The notes under the pieces were generated by a model. It ran no database searches, had not been told where the DNA came from, and saw nothing but the letters and a program-made list of their open reading frames with translations. This document shows, in pieces, positions 1-9,397 of a DNA stretch of 64,000 bases. Source of the stretch: Neobacillus sp. DY30 (GTDB taxonomy: Bacteria; Bacillota; Bacilli; Bacillales; Cytobacillaceae); assembly GCF_030123065.1 (NCBI RefSeq), contig NZ_CP126093.1, positions 4,346,001 to 4,410,000 of the forward strand, given 5' to 3'. The position numbers and the translations under genes were made by a program. How positions within the stretch are numbered: position 1 is the stretch's first letter; each line of letters opens with the position of its first letter.

Positions 1-446
1 ACTTGAGCTTGAGAATCAGGAATCCAGTAGGTAATTACTGTCCCATCGACTACCTCATCTTCATATAGTGCCGTTTTATCGCTGCCTGTCATAAGCATTT
101 TTGATTCAGCACCTGATAATCCTGTTTCATTTTTCATTGAATCTTCTTTTTTCATCTGAATTGATGAGTCTTCTTGCGGGAGACTTATTTGTTCCTCTTG
201 GGACGATTTTTCCTGACCAATACGGTCAAGAGAATATTCCGTTCTATCCAACATTTTAGGTACTAATAAGAAAAATAGGAGTAATGCGGCTGCAGTTGCA
301 ATACCTGGTAATATCCATGCAGGCCTTTTTCTCTTTTTAATAGAAAGATTTTGGTATATGTCTCGAGGATTGCGATGGTCATGTATTTTGGGCATTTGCC
401 TTAGTAATTCTTCGAGCTGCTTATCGCTCCACTCTGACTTTTTCAC
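1..446 (-). CDS. rsiX: Anti-sigma-X factor RsiX, partial (C-terminus outside window)
   Basis: Membrane anti-sigma factor expected to hold SigX inactive. The visible N-terminal part (about 148 residues) has a short charged cytosolic segment, one transmembrane helix around residues 48-65 (ILPGIATAAALLLFFLLV), then an acidic extracytoplasmic region. It begins at a GTG (446-444) with GGAGGG eight bases upstream, so it overlaps the end of sigX by 26 bp, as expected for translational coupling of a sigma/anti-sigma pair. The gene runs off the left edge. The assignment rests on position directly after sigX in a resE-sigX-rsiX order and on topology; no catalytic motif exists to confirm it. Confidence 0.82.
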   Translation of the reverse strand, partial: MKKSEWSDKQLEELLRQMPKIHDHRNPRDIYQNLSIKKRKRPAWILPGIATAAALLLFFLLVPKMLDRTEYSLDRIGQEKSSQEEQISLPQEDSSIQMKKEDSMKNETGLSGAESKMLMTGSDKTALYEDEVVDGTVITYWIPDSQAQ

Positions 447-972
447 TCTCTAATCCCTCCTTTTCTTGAAATAATTCCATATGCTTCTTTAATACCTTTA
501 AAGCGCGGTGTTGTGTTGTTTTTACTTTACTCTCTGTCCACCCCAAGGTTTCGGCTGTTTCCGTTATCGATAAATCATTTAAAAAACGTAATATGATAAC
601 AGAACGTTGGTCAACTGTACAATGATTTAAACATTTATAAATCCATTTAATTTCTTCGTTATGAACCATAATTTCTTCCGGAATTGGGTATTCATCTTTC
701 ACTTGGCTGGAGGACCAGTCAAACTTTTCAAGCAATCTGCCTTTCCATCCCTTTTGCTTTCGAAAAGAATCAATTGCAACATTCCGGGCAATAGAAAATA
801 GCCATGTTTTTTCGCTGCTCTTTCCTTCAAAGCGATGATAGGATTTAAACACCCTTATATATACTTCCTGTACTAAATCCTCTGCCTGTTCTTTGTTTCT
901 AACCATATAAAATAAAAATTGAAAAACATCATGATGATATTTTTGATATAGTTCATCGAAAACGGAGTCCAT
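421..972 (-). CDS. sigX: ECF RNA polymerase sigma factor SigX
   Basis: Extracytoplasmic-function sigma factor, 183 aa, close to the usual SigX length. Region 2 is seen near residues 8-75: YHHDVFQFLFYMV, AEDLVQEVYIRVF, and the -10-recognition segment KTWLFSIARNVAIDSFR. Region 4 lies at about 120-170, with a helix-turn-helix ending in LSITETAETLGWTESKVKTT. SigX in Bacillus controls cell-envelope modification genes that counter cationic antimicrobial peptides. It lies downstream of resE with about 195 bp between them, so it probably has its own promoter, and it overlaps rsiX. It could be another ECF member, but the resE-sigX-rsiX order matches B. subtilis. Confidence 0.9.
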   Translation of the reverse strand: MDSVFDELYQKYHHDVFQFLFYMVRNKEQAEDLVQEVYIRVFKSYHRFEGKSSEKTWLFSIARNVAIDSFRKQKGWKGRLLEKFDWSSSQVKDEYPIPEEIMVHNEEIKWIYKCLNHCTVDQRSVIILRFLNDLSITETAETLGWTESKVKTTQHRALKVLKKHMELFQEKEGLESEKVRVER

Positions 973-1167
973 CCATTCCCCTCCCCGTTCATAGAATTAG
1001 TCGATACTTATGTACAAAAGGTTTCACTTTTAAATATAGACTTTTTAAGCCAAAAAGTGAAGGCATTCTTATCAACCATAAAAAACAAAAAACCACTCCC
1101 TAAAGAATGGATTTTGTGTAAAATATAAAATGTTCCTCGTGAATCAAGAGAAAACGCCATATTTTTC

Positions 1168-2949
1168 TTATTTTCGTGGAAGTAAGAAGGTAAATGTCGT
1201 TCCTTGTCCGATTTTACTCTGAACAGAAATATGCCCTCGATGAGCATCAATGATATTTTTCGCGATAGCGAGTCCCAGCCCAGTACCAGCTCTTCCTCTA
1301 GTTCGAGCTTTATCTGCTTTATAAAAACGTTCAAAAACGAATGGTAAGTCCTCTTCTGGTATACCTGAACCAGAATCGGAAACCTCTACTTTAATCCCGA
1401 AATCTTCATTTTTCACAAGTAATCGAACAGATCCTCCCTGCGGAGTATGTCTAATCGCGTTATCAATTAAATTGGTTAGCACTTGCTCGATACGATCAGG
1501 GTCAAATAAAATATTCGGTATATCATTTTCTAGGTCAGCACTGAGGGAAATATCATTGTCTCTTGCCAGCCCCTGAAATTTATGAATAATTCTATTCATA
1601 AACGAAGGCAAATTAACTTGATCAAGTGTTAATTGAATATGCCCTGCTTCCATTCTAGCAAGGTCAAGAAGCTCATTTACAAGCCTGCCCATCCTAAGTG
1701 ATTCATCATAGATGACTTTAGCCATTTCCTTTTTCTCTTCCTGAGATTCTGCAATATCATCTACAATAGCTTCACTATAGCCCTGTAACATAGAAATCGG
1801 TGTTCGAAGCTCATGAGAAACATTTGCTATAAAGTCTTTTCTCATTTTTTCTAATAGCCGTTCCTCTGTCATGTCTCTAAGAACAGCTACTGCTCCACGT
1901 ATAAACCGGTTACTATACAGAGGGCTGACTAGAATCACCCAATGACGGCCTTGAAGAGAAATTTCTCCTACTTGCTCTTTCTCCGTATCAACAGCTCGTT
2001 GAAAAAGTTCCATTGCTTCTGTAGGTATTTCTTCAGAAGTGCTGCCGGGTCCACCTTTTTCATAGTACCAATATTGTAAAAAACGGTCTGCTGGAGGATT
2101 GGTTATTAAGATGGTGCCATCACGGTTAAAGGTTATTACGCCATCTGCCATACTACTTAGGATACTAGCTAGCTGCTCTTTTTCCTGACTAAGAGCATTC
2201 ATATTGAACTTTAACTGCCGCCCCATTTGATTAAAGGCTGTAGCAAGTTCCCCAATTTCGTCATGAGTTAGGATTGGTACTTTCGTATCAAATTTCCCTC
2301 TAGCTACTTCAAATGCTGCTTCTCTCATTTTCCTTAATGGTGCTGTAATTCTGGTAGACAAAAAGAAGGCAAAAATAGTTGTTAGGATAATTGCCACACC
2401 TGCAACAAGTAATATAAAATTGGTAGTTGAATGGGTAGTTTCTTCAACAACCTCCAATGATTGGTAAATAAAAACAGCACCAATTTTTCCTTCATCCATA
2501 TGCAGAGGAACACCAATAATTGAATATTTTGCAACGTCTTTATCAGATTCATTAGACGAGAGCTTCGAGACTTTTTCAACTATTCTGTTCTCCTCAAAGA
2601 CCTTTGACAATTCCACATCATTTCGGATGTCTGGGACGGATAATTTTACTGATTTCTCCGAGTTAGGAGAGAAATAAACTTCCTGGTCATTTTTTATGAT
2701 GACCACATTTGTAACTTCATCAATAATTTCCCAAGAGATTTCTAACCCTAAAGGGAATTGCTCATCAGGATGATTTTCCAATACATTGGCTATTTTCACA
2801 GCCTGATGAGTTAAATCATTTTTGGTTTCCATAATGGTGTTATTCTCAAAGAATTCTAAGAGCATTACTGTTAGGATGAATAGGATAAAGGCAACCAAAA
2901 ATATGATGGTAAACCAAAGCTTACCAACTACACTTCGTAAAAAGGTCAT
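1168..2949 (-). CDS. resE: Sensor histidine kinase ResE
   Basis: Membrane kinase of the ResDE redox-sensing two-component system, 593 aa. The order is: TM1 at about 9-31, an extracytoplasmic domain, TM2 at about 178-198, HAMP to about 250, a PAS domain at about 255-360, then the HisKA domain with phosphoacceptor H379 in NVSHELRTP. An HATPase_c domain follows, with N box (NLIDNAIRHT) and G boxes (DSGSGIPEED, GTGLGLAIAK). Its start overlaps the stop of resD by 4 bp, so the two are translationally coupled. ResE phosphorylates ResD under oxygen limitation and with nitric oxide in Bacillus. The PAS domain is the family's usual signal input; no residue seen here departs from it. Confidence 0.95.
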   Translation of the reverse strand: MTFLRSVVGKLWFTIIFLVAFILFILTVMLLEFFENNTIMETKNDLTHQAVKIANVLENHPDEQFPLGLEISWEIIDEVTNVVIIKNDQEVYFSPNSEKSVKLSVPDIRNDVELSKVFEENRIVEKVSKLSSNESDKDVAKYSIIGVPLHMDEGKIGAVFIYQSLEVVEETTHSTTNFILLVAGVAIILTTIFAFFLSTRITAPLRKMREAAFEVARGKFDTKVPILTHDEIGELATAFNQMGRQLKFNMNALSQEKEQLASILSSMADGVITFNRDGTILITNPPADRFLQYWYYEKGGPGSTSEEIPTEAMELFQRAVDTEKEQVGEISLQGRHWVILVSPLYSNRFIRGAVAVLRDMTEERLLEKMRKDFIANVSHELRTPISMLQGYSEAIVDDIAESQEEKKEMAKVIYDESLRMGRLVNELLDLARMEAGHIQLTLDQVNLPSFMNRIIHKFQGLARDNDISLSADLENDIPNILFDPDRIEQVLTNLIDNAIRHTPQGGSVRLLVKNEDFGIKVEVSDSGSGIPEEDLPFVFERFYKADKARTRGRAGTGLGLAIAKNIIDAHRGHISVQSKIGQGTTFTFLLPRK

Positions 2950-3662
2950 TCATTCACTACCTCGAATTTGTAACCAACTCCCCAAACTGTTACAATCATT
3001 CTTGCTGCCTGCTCAGAAACTTTATTTAATTTTTCACGAAGACGCTTTACGTGTGTGTCAACCGTACGTAAATCTCCGAAAAATTCATAATGCCATACTT
3101 CTTTCAGTAATTGTTCTCGGTCAAATACTTTGTCTGGTGCTTTAGCAAGAAAATAGAGTAATTCATATTCTTTAGGAGTTAAACTTACTTCCTTACCATC
3201 TGCCAAAACTCTATGCGCGTCATTGTCGATGGTTAAATGCGGGAACACAATAACATCCTTCGTTGTTGTATCGGTTTGGAGATAACTCGTCTGAGATGAC
3301 CTTCTTAATAGGGCCTTTACGCGTAGCACTACTTCTCTAGGGCTGAACGGTTTTACAATGTAGTCGTCTGTACCCACTTCAAAGCCCTGGACACGGTTTA
3401 CCTCTTCACCTTTAGCTGTTAACATAATAACAGGCGTGGCCTTCTTTTCCCTTAATTCACGGCAAACCTCTAATCCATCTTTACCAGGCATCATTAAGTC
3501 TAAAAGGATGACATCATAATCATTTGCAATCGCTTTCGCTAATGCCTCATTCCCATCTTCTGCTTCATCAATCGAATATTCCTCACGCTCTAAATACATT
3601 TTTAATAAACGGCGAATTCTTTCCTCATCATCTACTACTAAAATTTTCACGTCTTTATCCAT
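2946..3662 (-). CDS. resD: Response regulator ResD (OmpR family)
   Basis: DNA-binding response regulator for aerobic/anaerobic respiration genes. The receiver domain is residues 1-120, with acidic pocket D11/D12, phosphoacceptor D55 (VILLDLMMPG) and K around 104 (DYIVKPFSP). The C-terminal winged helix (about 140-235) contains EYELLYFLAK and DLRTVDTHVKRLREKL. A longer in-frame start exists 15 bases upstream, but a GGGGG ribosome-binding site seven bases before the chosen ATG favours this one (238 aa). A terminator-like hairpin separates resC from resD, so resDE probably has its own promoter as well as possible readthrough from resABC. Confidence 0.95.
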   Translation of the reverse strand: MDKDVKILVVDDEERIRRLLKMYLEREEYSIDEAEDGNEALAKAIANDYDVILLDLMMPGKDGLEVCRELREKKATPVIMLTAKGEEVNRVQGFEVGTDDYIVKPFSPREVVLRVKALLRRSSQTSYLQTDTTTKDVIVFPHLTIDNDAHRVLADGKEVSLTPKEYELLYFLAKAPDKVFDREQLLKEVWHYEFFGDLRTVDTHVKRLREKLNKVSEQAARMIVTVWGVGYKFEVVNE

Positions 3663-3784
3663 TAATAATCCCCCCATGCAGTTATTTTACAAAATGTGAT
3701 TATTTTAATCTATAACTAAACGTAATTGTCTTGGCAAAAAGTGTCGAATTTATGACGAATAAACCTATTTGCCGCGATTAATTC

Positions 3785-3815
3785 AAAAAATAACCTTTAC
3801 TTAGAGAAGTAAAGG
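3785..3815 (-). terminator. Intrinsic terminator after resC
   Basis: Perfect 9-bp stem CCTTTACTT/AAGTAAAGG with a 4-base loop. On the minus strand it is followed by TTATTTTTTG. It sits 20 bases after the resC stop and would separate resABC from resDE transcription at least partly. Confidence 0.75.
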
Positions 3816-3835
3816 CTATTAAGTTAAAGTTGATG

Positions 3836-5020
3836 TTAACCAGCATAAGAGTGTAAACCTGCAATAACTAGGTTTACTGCCACCAAGTTAAACATAATAA
3901 TGACAAAACCAATTACAGCAAGCCAAGCTGACTTTTCCCCATGCCACCCTTTTGAAAGACGGAGATGTAAAAAGGCTGCATAGAATAACCACGTAATTAA
4001 CGCCCATACCTCTTTCGGATCCCAGCCCCAGAATCTTGTCCAGGCAATTTGCGCCCAAATCATCGCGAATATTAATGCACCTAAGGTAAATACAGGGAAA
4101 CCAATAAGGACTGAACGATAGCTAATTTCATCGACAAAATCGAGGTTAATGTTTTTAACTAAAGGCTGCAGTGCAGCAGAGATACGTTTTCTTAGTATTA
4201 ATCTTAATAAACCATATAGGATAAAGCCACCAATAAATGACCAAATAACAGAATTCATTTTCTTTGCATTTATTAATGGGGGCATTTCAACAAATGGTTC
4301 AAATTTCTCTTTTGTTAGGAGTTCCCCTTCATGAGGACCAGTAATTGCTGGCATAGTATATTCAATTGTCGCCGCTTGGTCATTCTTATCAATCCAATTA
4401 AATTCTGCTTTATAATCCATAGCAGAGAACAAAGTGGAGACAAGAACAAATCCTAGTGTTGTTACTAATCCAAACATCACCGTTTCAAGCCAAAAGGTTC
4501 GTTTACTCGCTTTAGATTGATCAATTACCTTTACTAGGTAAATTAATCCGGCCGCAAAGCTTATTGCTAAAATCGCTTCACCTAAAGCAGCTGTTGTAAC
4601 GTGGATATGAAGCCAGTCACTTTGCAAAGCAGGTATTAATGGCGAGATATCTCTAGGAAACATGCTTGCATAGGCAATCACGAGTATCGCAACAGGCATT
4701 GTAAACAACCCAAGAAGCGGTGTCCGATAAATAAAATAAATTACTATGAATGCCCCAACGAGACACATTCCGAAAAAGGTTGTAAACTCAAATAGATTAC
4801 TTACAGGTGCATGTCCTGCGGCAATCCATCTTGTAATAAAGTAACCTGCCTGAGAAATAAACCCGACAATTGTTAAAAAAACGGCAATTTTCCCCCAGCG
4901 ATTTGTACCTTTCTTTTCCCCGATATCTTTCTTAGCCTTGATGGCTCCACCAAAGAAGAGGGTCGCAACTAAATAAAGAATAAATGCAATATAAAGTAAA
5001 TTACTACTTATTGTTACCAA
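3836..5020 (-). CDS. resC: Cytochrome c biogenesis protein ResC (CcsA/CcsB type)
   Basis: Polytopic membrane protein of system II cytochrome c maturation, thought with ResB to move heme across the membrane and attach it to apocytochrome. The 394-aa sequence shows about eight hydrophobic helices and the family's tryptophan-rich WWD-like signature near the C-terminus (AWTRFWGWDPKEVWALITW, about residues 325-343). Conserved histidines in HIHVTTAALGEAIL and LHSYAG are probable heme ligands. The start is TTG immediately after the resB stop, with GGAGGG seven bases upstream, indicating coupled translation. Confidence 0.94.
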   Translation of the reverse strand: MVTISSNLLYIAFILYLVATLFFGGAIKAKKDIGEKKGTNRWGKIAVFLTIVGFISQAGYFITRWIAAGHAPVSNLFEFTTFFGMCLVGAFIVIYFIYRTPLLGLFTMPVAILVIAYASMFPRDISPLIPALQSDWLHIHVTTAALGEAILAISFAAGLIYLVKVIDQSKASKRTFWLETVMFGLVTTLGFVLVSTLFSAMDYKAEFNWIDKNDQAATIEYTMPAITGPHEGELLTKEKFEPFVEMPPLINAKKMNSVIWSFIGGFILYGLLRLILRKRISAALQPLVKNINLDFVDEISYRSVLIGFPVFTLGALIFAMIWAQIAWTRFWGWDPKEVWALITWLFYAAFLHLRLSKGWHGEKSAWLAVIGFVIIMFNLVAVNLVIAGLHSYAG

Positions 5021-6652
5021 CTAGACTCCCTCCTTATCCGCTTTTTCCCTTTGAATTTGATCAATAGGAATATTAATTTTCGTTTCGGATAACGTACTTT
5101 CAATTTCTCTTTTTAGACCATACCAATTTTTATTTGTATGTGCAGCTATCCAAATTTCACCATTTTTATTTTGTACCCAAATTCTGCGATGGTTCCAATA
5201 TGCGCCTTGAATGACACCAATCATAAAGATAATACCGCCTAAAGCGATAATCCAAATCGTTAAATCTTTACGAACAGTTAAGGCTGTAACATTTTTTGTT
5301 TCAATCCCTTTGAAAGCCATTTTGTATTGATTATCACCTAATGGCTCAATGGTTTGCTGAATCGCAACAAAACTAGTTTCCCCATTTGGTGCTTCTGGTG
5401 ATGTCATTTTGAATACAAAGGCAGGATTATTCGGTATCCTTGATTTAGTGGTTGGCTCCCCATTTTCTGCAAATTCAAAGTCTGGGAAAAAACTCAAAAC
5501 TTCAACTTGATAACCATTTCCTAGGTCATATTTCGGATTTGGATCATAAAGATTTATCTTTATGTCCCCAAACGTTTTCCCGGTTGCTTTGTTGGTTAAT
5601 GAGAAAGACATTGTATTTAGTTCATCAAGTTTGTAGTCTACCTGATATAAAGCAAACCTTTCAAATTTCAATGGCTGATTGACTCTAATTTTGTGTTCTT
5701 TTACTTTTTCTAATTCTGGCTGTTCCCCTGGGATCGCTGGTCCTACCCTTTTATAAAGGACAGCATTTGTTTGATAATTCTTTACAACCATACCTGCTCG
5801 ATCAATGGATGCTTCGAAGGTTTTGTCCTTTTCCTTATCATAATTCTCTAGGATAAATTTCTCGTTAGCTACATAGTATTGTCCGTCTGTTTCGGGAACA
5901 ACCTTGGTTTCACCTTCACGAAGCCATAAGACTTTATCAATGTACATTCCTGGAACAAATCGCAGCATGCCGCCGATTAAGAAAATAATTAACCCCACAT
6001 GGTTCACATATGGACCCCAGCGAGAAAAACGCCCCTTTTCCGCAAGCAAATCTCCGTTTTCTTCTCTTATATGATAACGTTTAGCCTGTAATCGTTGTTT
6101 AACCACTGCAATGTCTTGTTCATCAGCGTTTGGGCTTATTCCAAACAGACGCTGGCGCTTCAAAAACCCTTCGTGCCTAGTTACTCTTTGGGCTTTTAGC
6201 GCCTTATACAAAGGCACCACTCTGTCGAGACTACAAATGACTAAAGAAATGCCTATCATAGCAATTAATATTAAATACCACCATGAGCTATACAAATTGT
6301 TTAAACCTAACTCATAGTATAATTTCCCAAACCAACCATATTGATCTTCATAATATTCTTCTGCAGGCATAGTAGGTGGTATGTACATTTCCTGTGGCAG
6401 AATCGTTCCAGCTGCAGAAGCCACTAAGGTAATGACAATGAGCCATACACCTACCTTAACCGAAGAAAAAAAGTTCCATATTTTATCAACAATGGATTTA
6501 TTATATGTTTGTGAACGGCGAGCACTGCCTTCATAGCGCATGTCCAGCAGGGTTTTCTCTTGAGATTGTTCATCAAAAACCTTTCCGCATGCCTCACACA
6601 ATACGGTTCCATGTGGATTAACATGTCCGCATTCACATTTAACCTCTTTCAT
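5021..6652 (-). CDS. resB: Cytochrome c biogenesis protein ResB (Ccs1 type)
   Basis: Partner of ResC in system II cytochrome c assembly, 543 aa. The N-terminus carries a four-cysteine zinc-ribbon-like motif (CxC near residues 5-7 and CEAC near 19-22), as in the B. subtilis protein. Transmembrane helices follow at about 70-90, 125-145 and 215-235, then a large extracytoplasmic domain, and a last helix around 465-485. The segment GRFSRWGPYVNHVGLIIFLIG is a conserved family signature. It sits in the resA-resB-resC operon, 23 bp downstream of resA. Confidence 0.94.
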   Translation of the reverse strand: MKEVKCECGHVNPHGTVLCEACGKVFDEQSQEKTLLDMRYEGSARRSQTYNKSIVDKIWNFFSSVKVGVWLIVITLVASAAGTILPQEMYIPPTMPAEEYYEDQYGWFGKLYYELGLNNLYSSWWYLILIAMIGISLVICSLDRVVPLYKALKAQRVTRHEGFLKRQRLFGISPNADEQDIAVVKQRLQAKRYHIREENGDLLAEKGRFSRWGPYVNHVGLIIFLIGGMLRFVPGMYIDKVLWLREGETKVVPETDGQYYVANEKFILENYDKEKDKTFEASIDRAGMVVKNYQTNAVLYKRVGPAIPGEQPELEKVKEHKIRVNQPLKFERFALYQVDYKLDELNTMSFSLTNKATGKTFGDIKINLYDPNPKYDLGNGYQVEVLSFFPDFEFAENGEPTTKSRIPNNPAFVFKMTSPEAPNGETSFVAIQQTIEPLGDNQYKMAFKGIETKNVTALTVRKDLTIWIIALGGIIFMIGVIQGAYWNHRRIWVQNKNGEIWIAAHTNKNWYGLKREIESTLSETKINIPIDQIQREKADKEGV

Positions 6653-6675
6653 TGCAAAAAACTCCCTACAAACCC

Positions 6676-7200
6676 TTAAGGTTTAATTTTCTCCATATAC
6701 TCCCTTACAGTTGACTCTGTTAATGTTCCAGTATGATATTTAACCACTTTCCCATCCTTGTCAATCAAAAATGTTGCAGGTAGCGGGTTAATTCCATATG
6801 CAGCCTGAACTTGTCCGTCTGTATCGATCACAATAGGAAAGTCTAGCTCCTTTCGCTCAGCAAATTGATTTACCGCTAATTCAGACTCACTAACATTAAC
6901 TGCCAATACTTGAACACCATTGTTTTTGTAATGATTATATTGATTATTAATATAAGGCATTTCCGCTTCACACGGCTTACACCAAGTTCCCCAAAAATTT
7001 AAAAATACTCCCTGTCCTTTATAATCAGAAAGTTTATGTTTGTTCCCCTCCATATCAACCAATACAAAATCAGGAGCTTGTTTACCAACTTCCACTTTCA
7101 TTCTATTATCCTTTGTTAAGTTGGCATAAAGCGTATAGGCAACGGCCGCTGCAAGAATAACTAGAATTGTTGTCCTCATAACTAATCGCCGTTTTTTCAT
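6676..7200 (-). CDS. resA: Extracytoplasmic thiol-disulfide oxidoreductase ResA
   Basis: Membrane-anchored thioredoxin-like reductase that reduces the CXXCH cysteines of apocytochrome c before heme attachment. With the ATG chosen here (GGGGGGAG four bases upstream) it has 174 aa, an N-terminal anchor at about 8-26, and the active-site motif GTWCKPC with C74 and C77, the same positions as in B. subtilis ResA. The acidic residue of the CEAEMP segment (about E80) that tunes the active site is present. An alternative start 24 bases upstream has a poorer ribosome-binding site. First gene of the res operon. Confidence 0.95.
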   Translation of the reverse strand: MKKRRLVMRTTILVILAAAVAYTLYANLTKDNRMKVEVGKQAPDFVLVDMEGNKHKLSDYKGQGVFLNFWGTWCKPCEAEMPYINNQYNHYKNNGVQVLAVNVSESELAVNQFAERKELDFPIVIDTDGQVQAAYGINPLPATFLIDKDGKVVKYHTGTLTESTVREYMEKIKP

Positions 7201-7303
7201 GTTTCTCCCCCCTGAAAGTCTCAATTTCTAAACACAATTGTCTAAATTATATCACTTTCCACTACATATATAGTAAAAACATCTGAATACAATTGTGACA
7301 GCT

Positions 7304-8041
7304 TTATGAATTTTTCTTAGTAGACTCCAATGAAAGTCCTCTTAGGAGCTTGACTTCATGGTGTGTCAGCTCTCTAGCATCCCCGGCGGATAAACCATGC
7401 AATGTTAAGAAACCATAGCGCTCTCGTTTCAGCTTCAATACTTCATGCCCAATTGCTTCAAACATTCTACGAACCTGACGATTTCGCCCTTCGTGTATGA
7501 TGATTTCAACAATTGCCGTTTGTTTCTGTTTATCTACCGAAAGCATTTTAACTTTAGCAGGGGCCGTTTTTCCATCTTCAAGTCGGATACCTCTTTCCAA
7601 TTTACGAAGATTCTCCTTTGATGGAATACCTTTCGTTTTAGCCACATATGTTTTTTCAATCTCATTCCGTGGGTGCATAAGTAGGTTCGCAAATTCCCCA
7701 TCATTAGTTAAAAGTAATAATCCCGAAGTGTCATAATCAAGTCTGCCTACCGGAAAAATTCTTTCCTGAATATATGGAAAGAAATCAGTGACGACCTTTC
7801 TACCTTTATCATCACTTACACTTGATATAACACCACGAGGTTTGTATAAAAGAAAATAAACAGGTTCCTCCTTCTCAATCTGAATCCCATCAACTTCAAC
7901 TCTGTCGGAGTTAGTTACTTTTATCCCAACCTCCGTGACAATTTTCCCATTAACTTTTACCTTGCCTGCTTTAATCAATTCTTCAGATTTTCTTCTAGAA
8001 GCTATTCCTGCACGTGCCATTACCTTTTGCAATCTTTCCAT
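7304..8041 (-). CDS. rluB: 23S rRNA pseudouridine synthase RluB
   Basis: RsuA/RluB-family enzyme converting a uridine near position 2605 of 23S rRNA (E. coli numbering) to pseudouridine. The N-terminal S4 RNA-binding domain (residues 1-60) contains MARAGIASRRKSEELI. The catalytic domain carries the signature FPVGRLDYDTSGLLLLTNDG with catalytic D102. The late motif EGRNRQVRRMFEAIGHEV is also family-typical. At 245 aa it is full length. It lies between the spmAB-dacB group and resA, as in B. subtilis. Confidence 0.94.
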   Translation of the reverse strand: MERLQKVMARAGIASRRKSEELIKAGKVKVNGKIVTEVGIKVTNSDRVEVDGIQIEKEEPVYFLLYKPRGVISSVSDDKGRKVVTDFFPYIQERIFPVGRLDYDTSGLLLLTNDGEFANLLMHPRNEIEKTYVAKTKGIPSKENLRKLERGIRLEDGKTAPAKVKMLSVDKQKQTAIVEIIIHEGRNRQVRRMFEAIGHEVLKLKRERYGFLTLHGLSAGDARELTHHEVKLLRGLSLESTKKNS

Positions 8042-8186
8042 TATGATCCACCTCAGCTGTTTACCTTTATTTTAAAATACCATGTCTAACACCACAGTTT
8101 ATAGGAAACAATTTGTTTTTCTTTCCTAATGAATTATGACACAAAATCGACTATTTTCAAAGTAACGGCTTTTTTAAGAAAAAAAT

Positions 8187-8237
8187 AAATAAGCAGACTC
8201 CTATTATTTTCATCTTCTCCTAGGAACCTGCTTATTT
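8187..8237 (-). terminator. Intrinsic terminator after spmB
   Basis: 10-bp perfect stem AAATAAGCAG/CTGCTTATTT. On the minus strand it is followed by ATTTTTTTCTT. It ends the dacB-spmA-spmB unit. The rest of the 226-bp gap before rluB holds no gene that I can support. Confidence 0.7.
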
Positions 8238-8267
8238 TATATTAATATATTGAGCAAATTATATTTC

Positions 8268-8813
8268 TTACTTTGCGCCAAAGACAAATACCACAACAAA
8301 AATGGCTGCTATAATCCCTACTACATCGGCCAGAAGCCCCACCTTTAATGCATCTCCCATTTTTTTAATACCTACAGCACCGAAATAAACTGTTAACACA
8401 TAAAAAGTTGTATCGGTACTTCCCTGCAGAACGGATGCCAGCCTGCCAATAAAAGAATCCGGACCATAAACAGCAATTAAATCACTTGTCATACCAAGTG
8501 CTGCAGTTCCAGAAATGGGTCTAATCAGGATGAGGGGAACAATCTCCGCAGGGATGCCAATTGCTTCCATCACCGGTCTAATCCAATTCATTAATGCTTC
8601 TAAGGCACCAGAAGCCCTGAAGACAGTTATAGCCACCAACATGCCAACAAGAAATGGAATGATGGAAAAAGCAATTTTGATCCCTTCTTTTCCACCTTCA
8701 ACAAAACTCTCATATGTCGGAACTTGTTTGAACGTTCCATAGAGAAGGATAATTCCTATTAAAACAGGGATAAAACCAAGGGATATGAGCGAAAGAAATT
8801 CCATTCCATTCAT
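8268..8813 (-). CDS. spmB: Spore maturation protein SpmB
   Basis: Integral membrane protein of the nucleoside-recognition (Gate) family, required together with SpmA for spore core dehydration and heat resistance. The 181 residues form about five hydrophobic helices. A conserved stretch around 85-115 contains VPLILIRPISGTAALGMTSD, typical of SpmB. Its ATG overlaps the spmA stop by 4 bp, so it is translationally coupled to spmA. Expression is expected in the mother cell, as for B. subtilis spmB; the sequence alone does not prove this. Confidence 0.92.
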   Translation of the reverse strand: MNGMEFLSLISLGFIPVLIGIILLYGTFKQVPTYESFVEGGKEGIKIAFSIIPFLVGMLVAITVFRASGALEALMNWIRPVMEAIGIPAEIVPLILIRPISGTAALGMTSDLIAVYGPDSFIGRLASVLQGSTDTTFYVLTVYFGAVGIKKMGDALKVGLLADVVGIIAAIFVVVFVFGAK

Positions 8814-9397
8814 CCTTTACGACTTCGTCGATTATAAAAATAACGATCTATCATTACAGCTCCAAGCATAGAAATAATGGTTGCAATTAACGTTGGTACA
8901 ACAATTTCGGTTGGGGAGGCAGAATTATAGTTCATTCGAATTGCAATGACTGTTGTAGGAATGATAGTAATACTTGCCGTATTTATTGCCAAGAATGTAA
9001 CCATTGAACGACTGGCTGTATTCTTGCCTCCATTCAAATGTTTTAATTCCTCCATTGCTTTAATTCCAAGCGGCGTGGCTGCATTACCCAAGCCGAACAT
9101 ATTAGCAATCATATTAGATAATATATATCCCATCGCAGGGTGGTTCGTTGGCACATCCGGAAATAATCTTTTTACAAGCGGACGAAACAATTTTGATAAC
9201 AATTCAAGTAACCCTGATTCCTGGGCAATACGCATCATTCCCAGCCAAAAAACAAGAATGCTGATTAAGCCCATACAAAGGGTTACTGCCTCCTTTGCCC
9301 CATCAAATATTGCCTTATTTACTTCTTCCATCGTTCCGTTAATCATTGCAAAAACAAAACCAACAATCGTCATAAATACCCAAATATAATTAACCAT
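8810..9397 (-). CDS. spmA: Spore maturation protein SpmA
   Basis: Gate-domain membrane protein, 195 aa, partner of SpmB in spore dehydration. The sequence shows an amphipathic start (IFDGAKEAVTLCMGLISILVFWLGMM), and a conserved core SNMIANMFGLGNAATPLGIKA around residues 92-112 that marks the family. It overlaps dacB upstream by 8 bp and spmB downstream by 4 bp, so dacB-spmA-spmB form one translationally coupled operon, as in B. subtilis. Confidence 0.93.
   Translation of the reverse strand: MVNYIWVFMTIVGFVFAMINGTMEEVNKAIFDGAKEAVTLCMGLISILVFWLGMMRIAQESGLLELLSKLFRPLVKRLFPDVPTNHPAMGYILSNMIANMFGLGNAATPLGIKAMEELKHLNGGKNTASRSMVTFLAINTASITIIPTTVIAIRMNYNSASPTEIVVPTLIATIISMLGAVMIDRYFYNRRSRKG

Noticed and set aside
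1008..1334. 108-codon minus-strand frame overlapping the 3' end of resE
   Set aside because: Mostly antisense-like shadow in the resE region and the gap after it; no ribosome-binding site and no family features.
8946..9389. 147-codon plus-strand frame opposite spmA
   Set aside because: Antisense shadow of a hydrophobic gene, without ribosome-binding site or homology.
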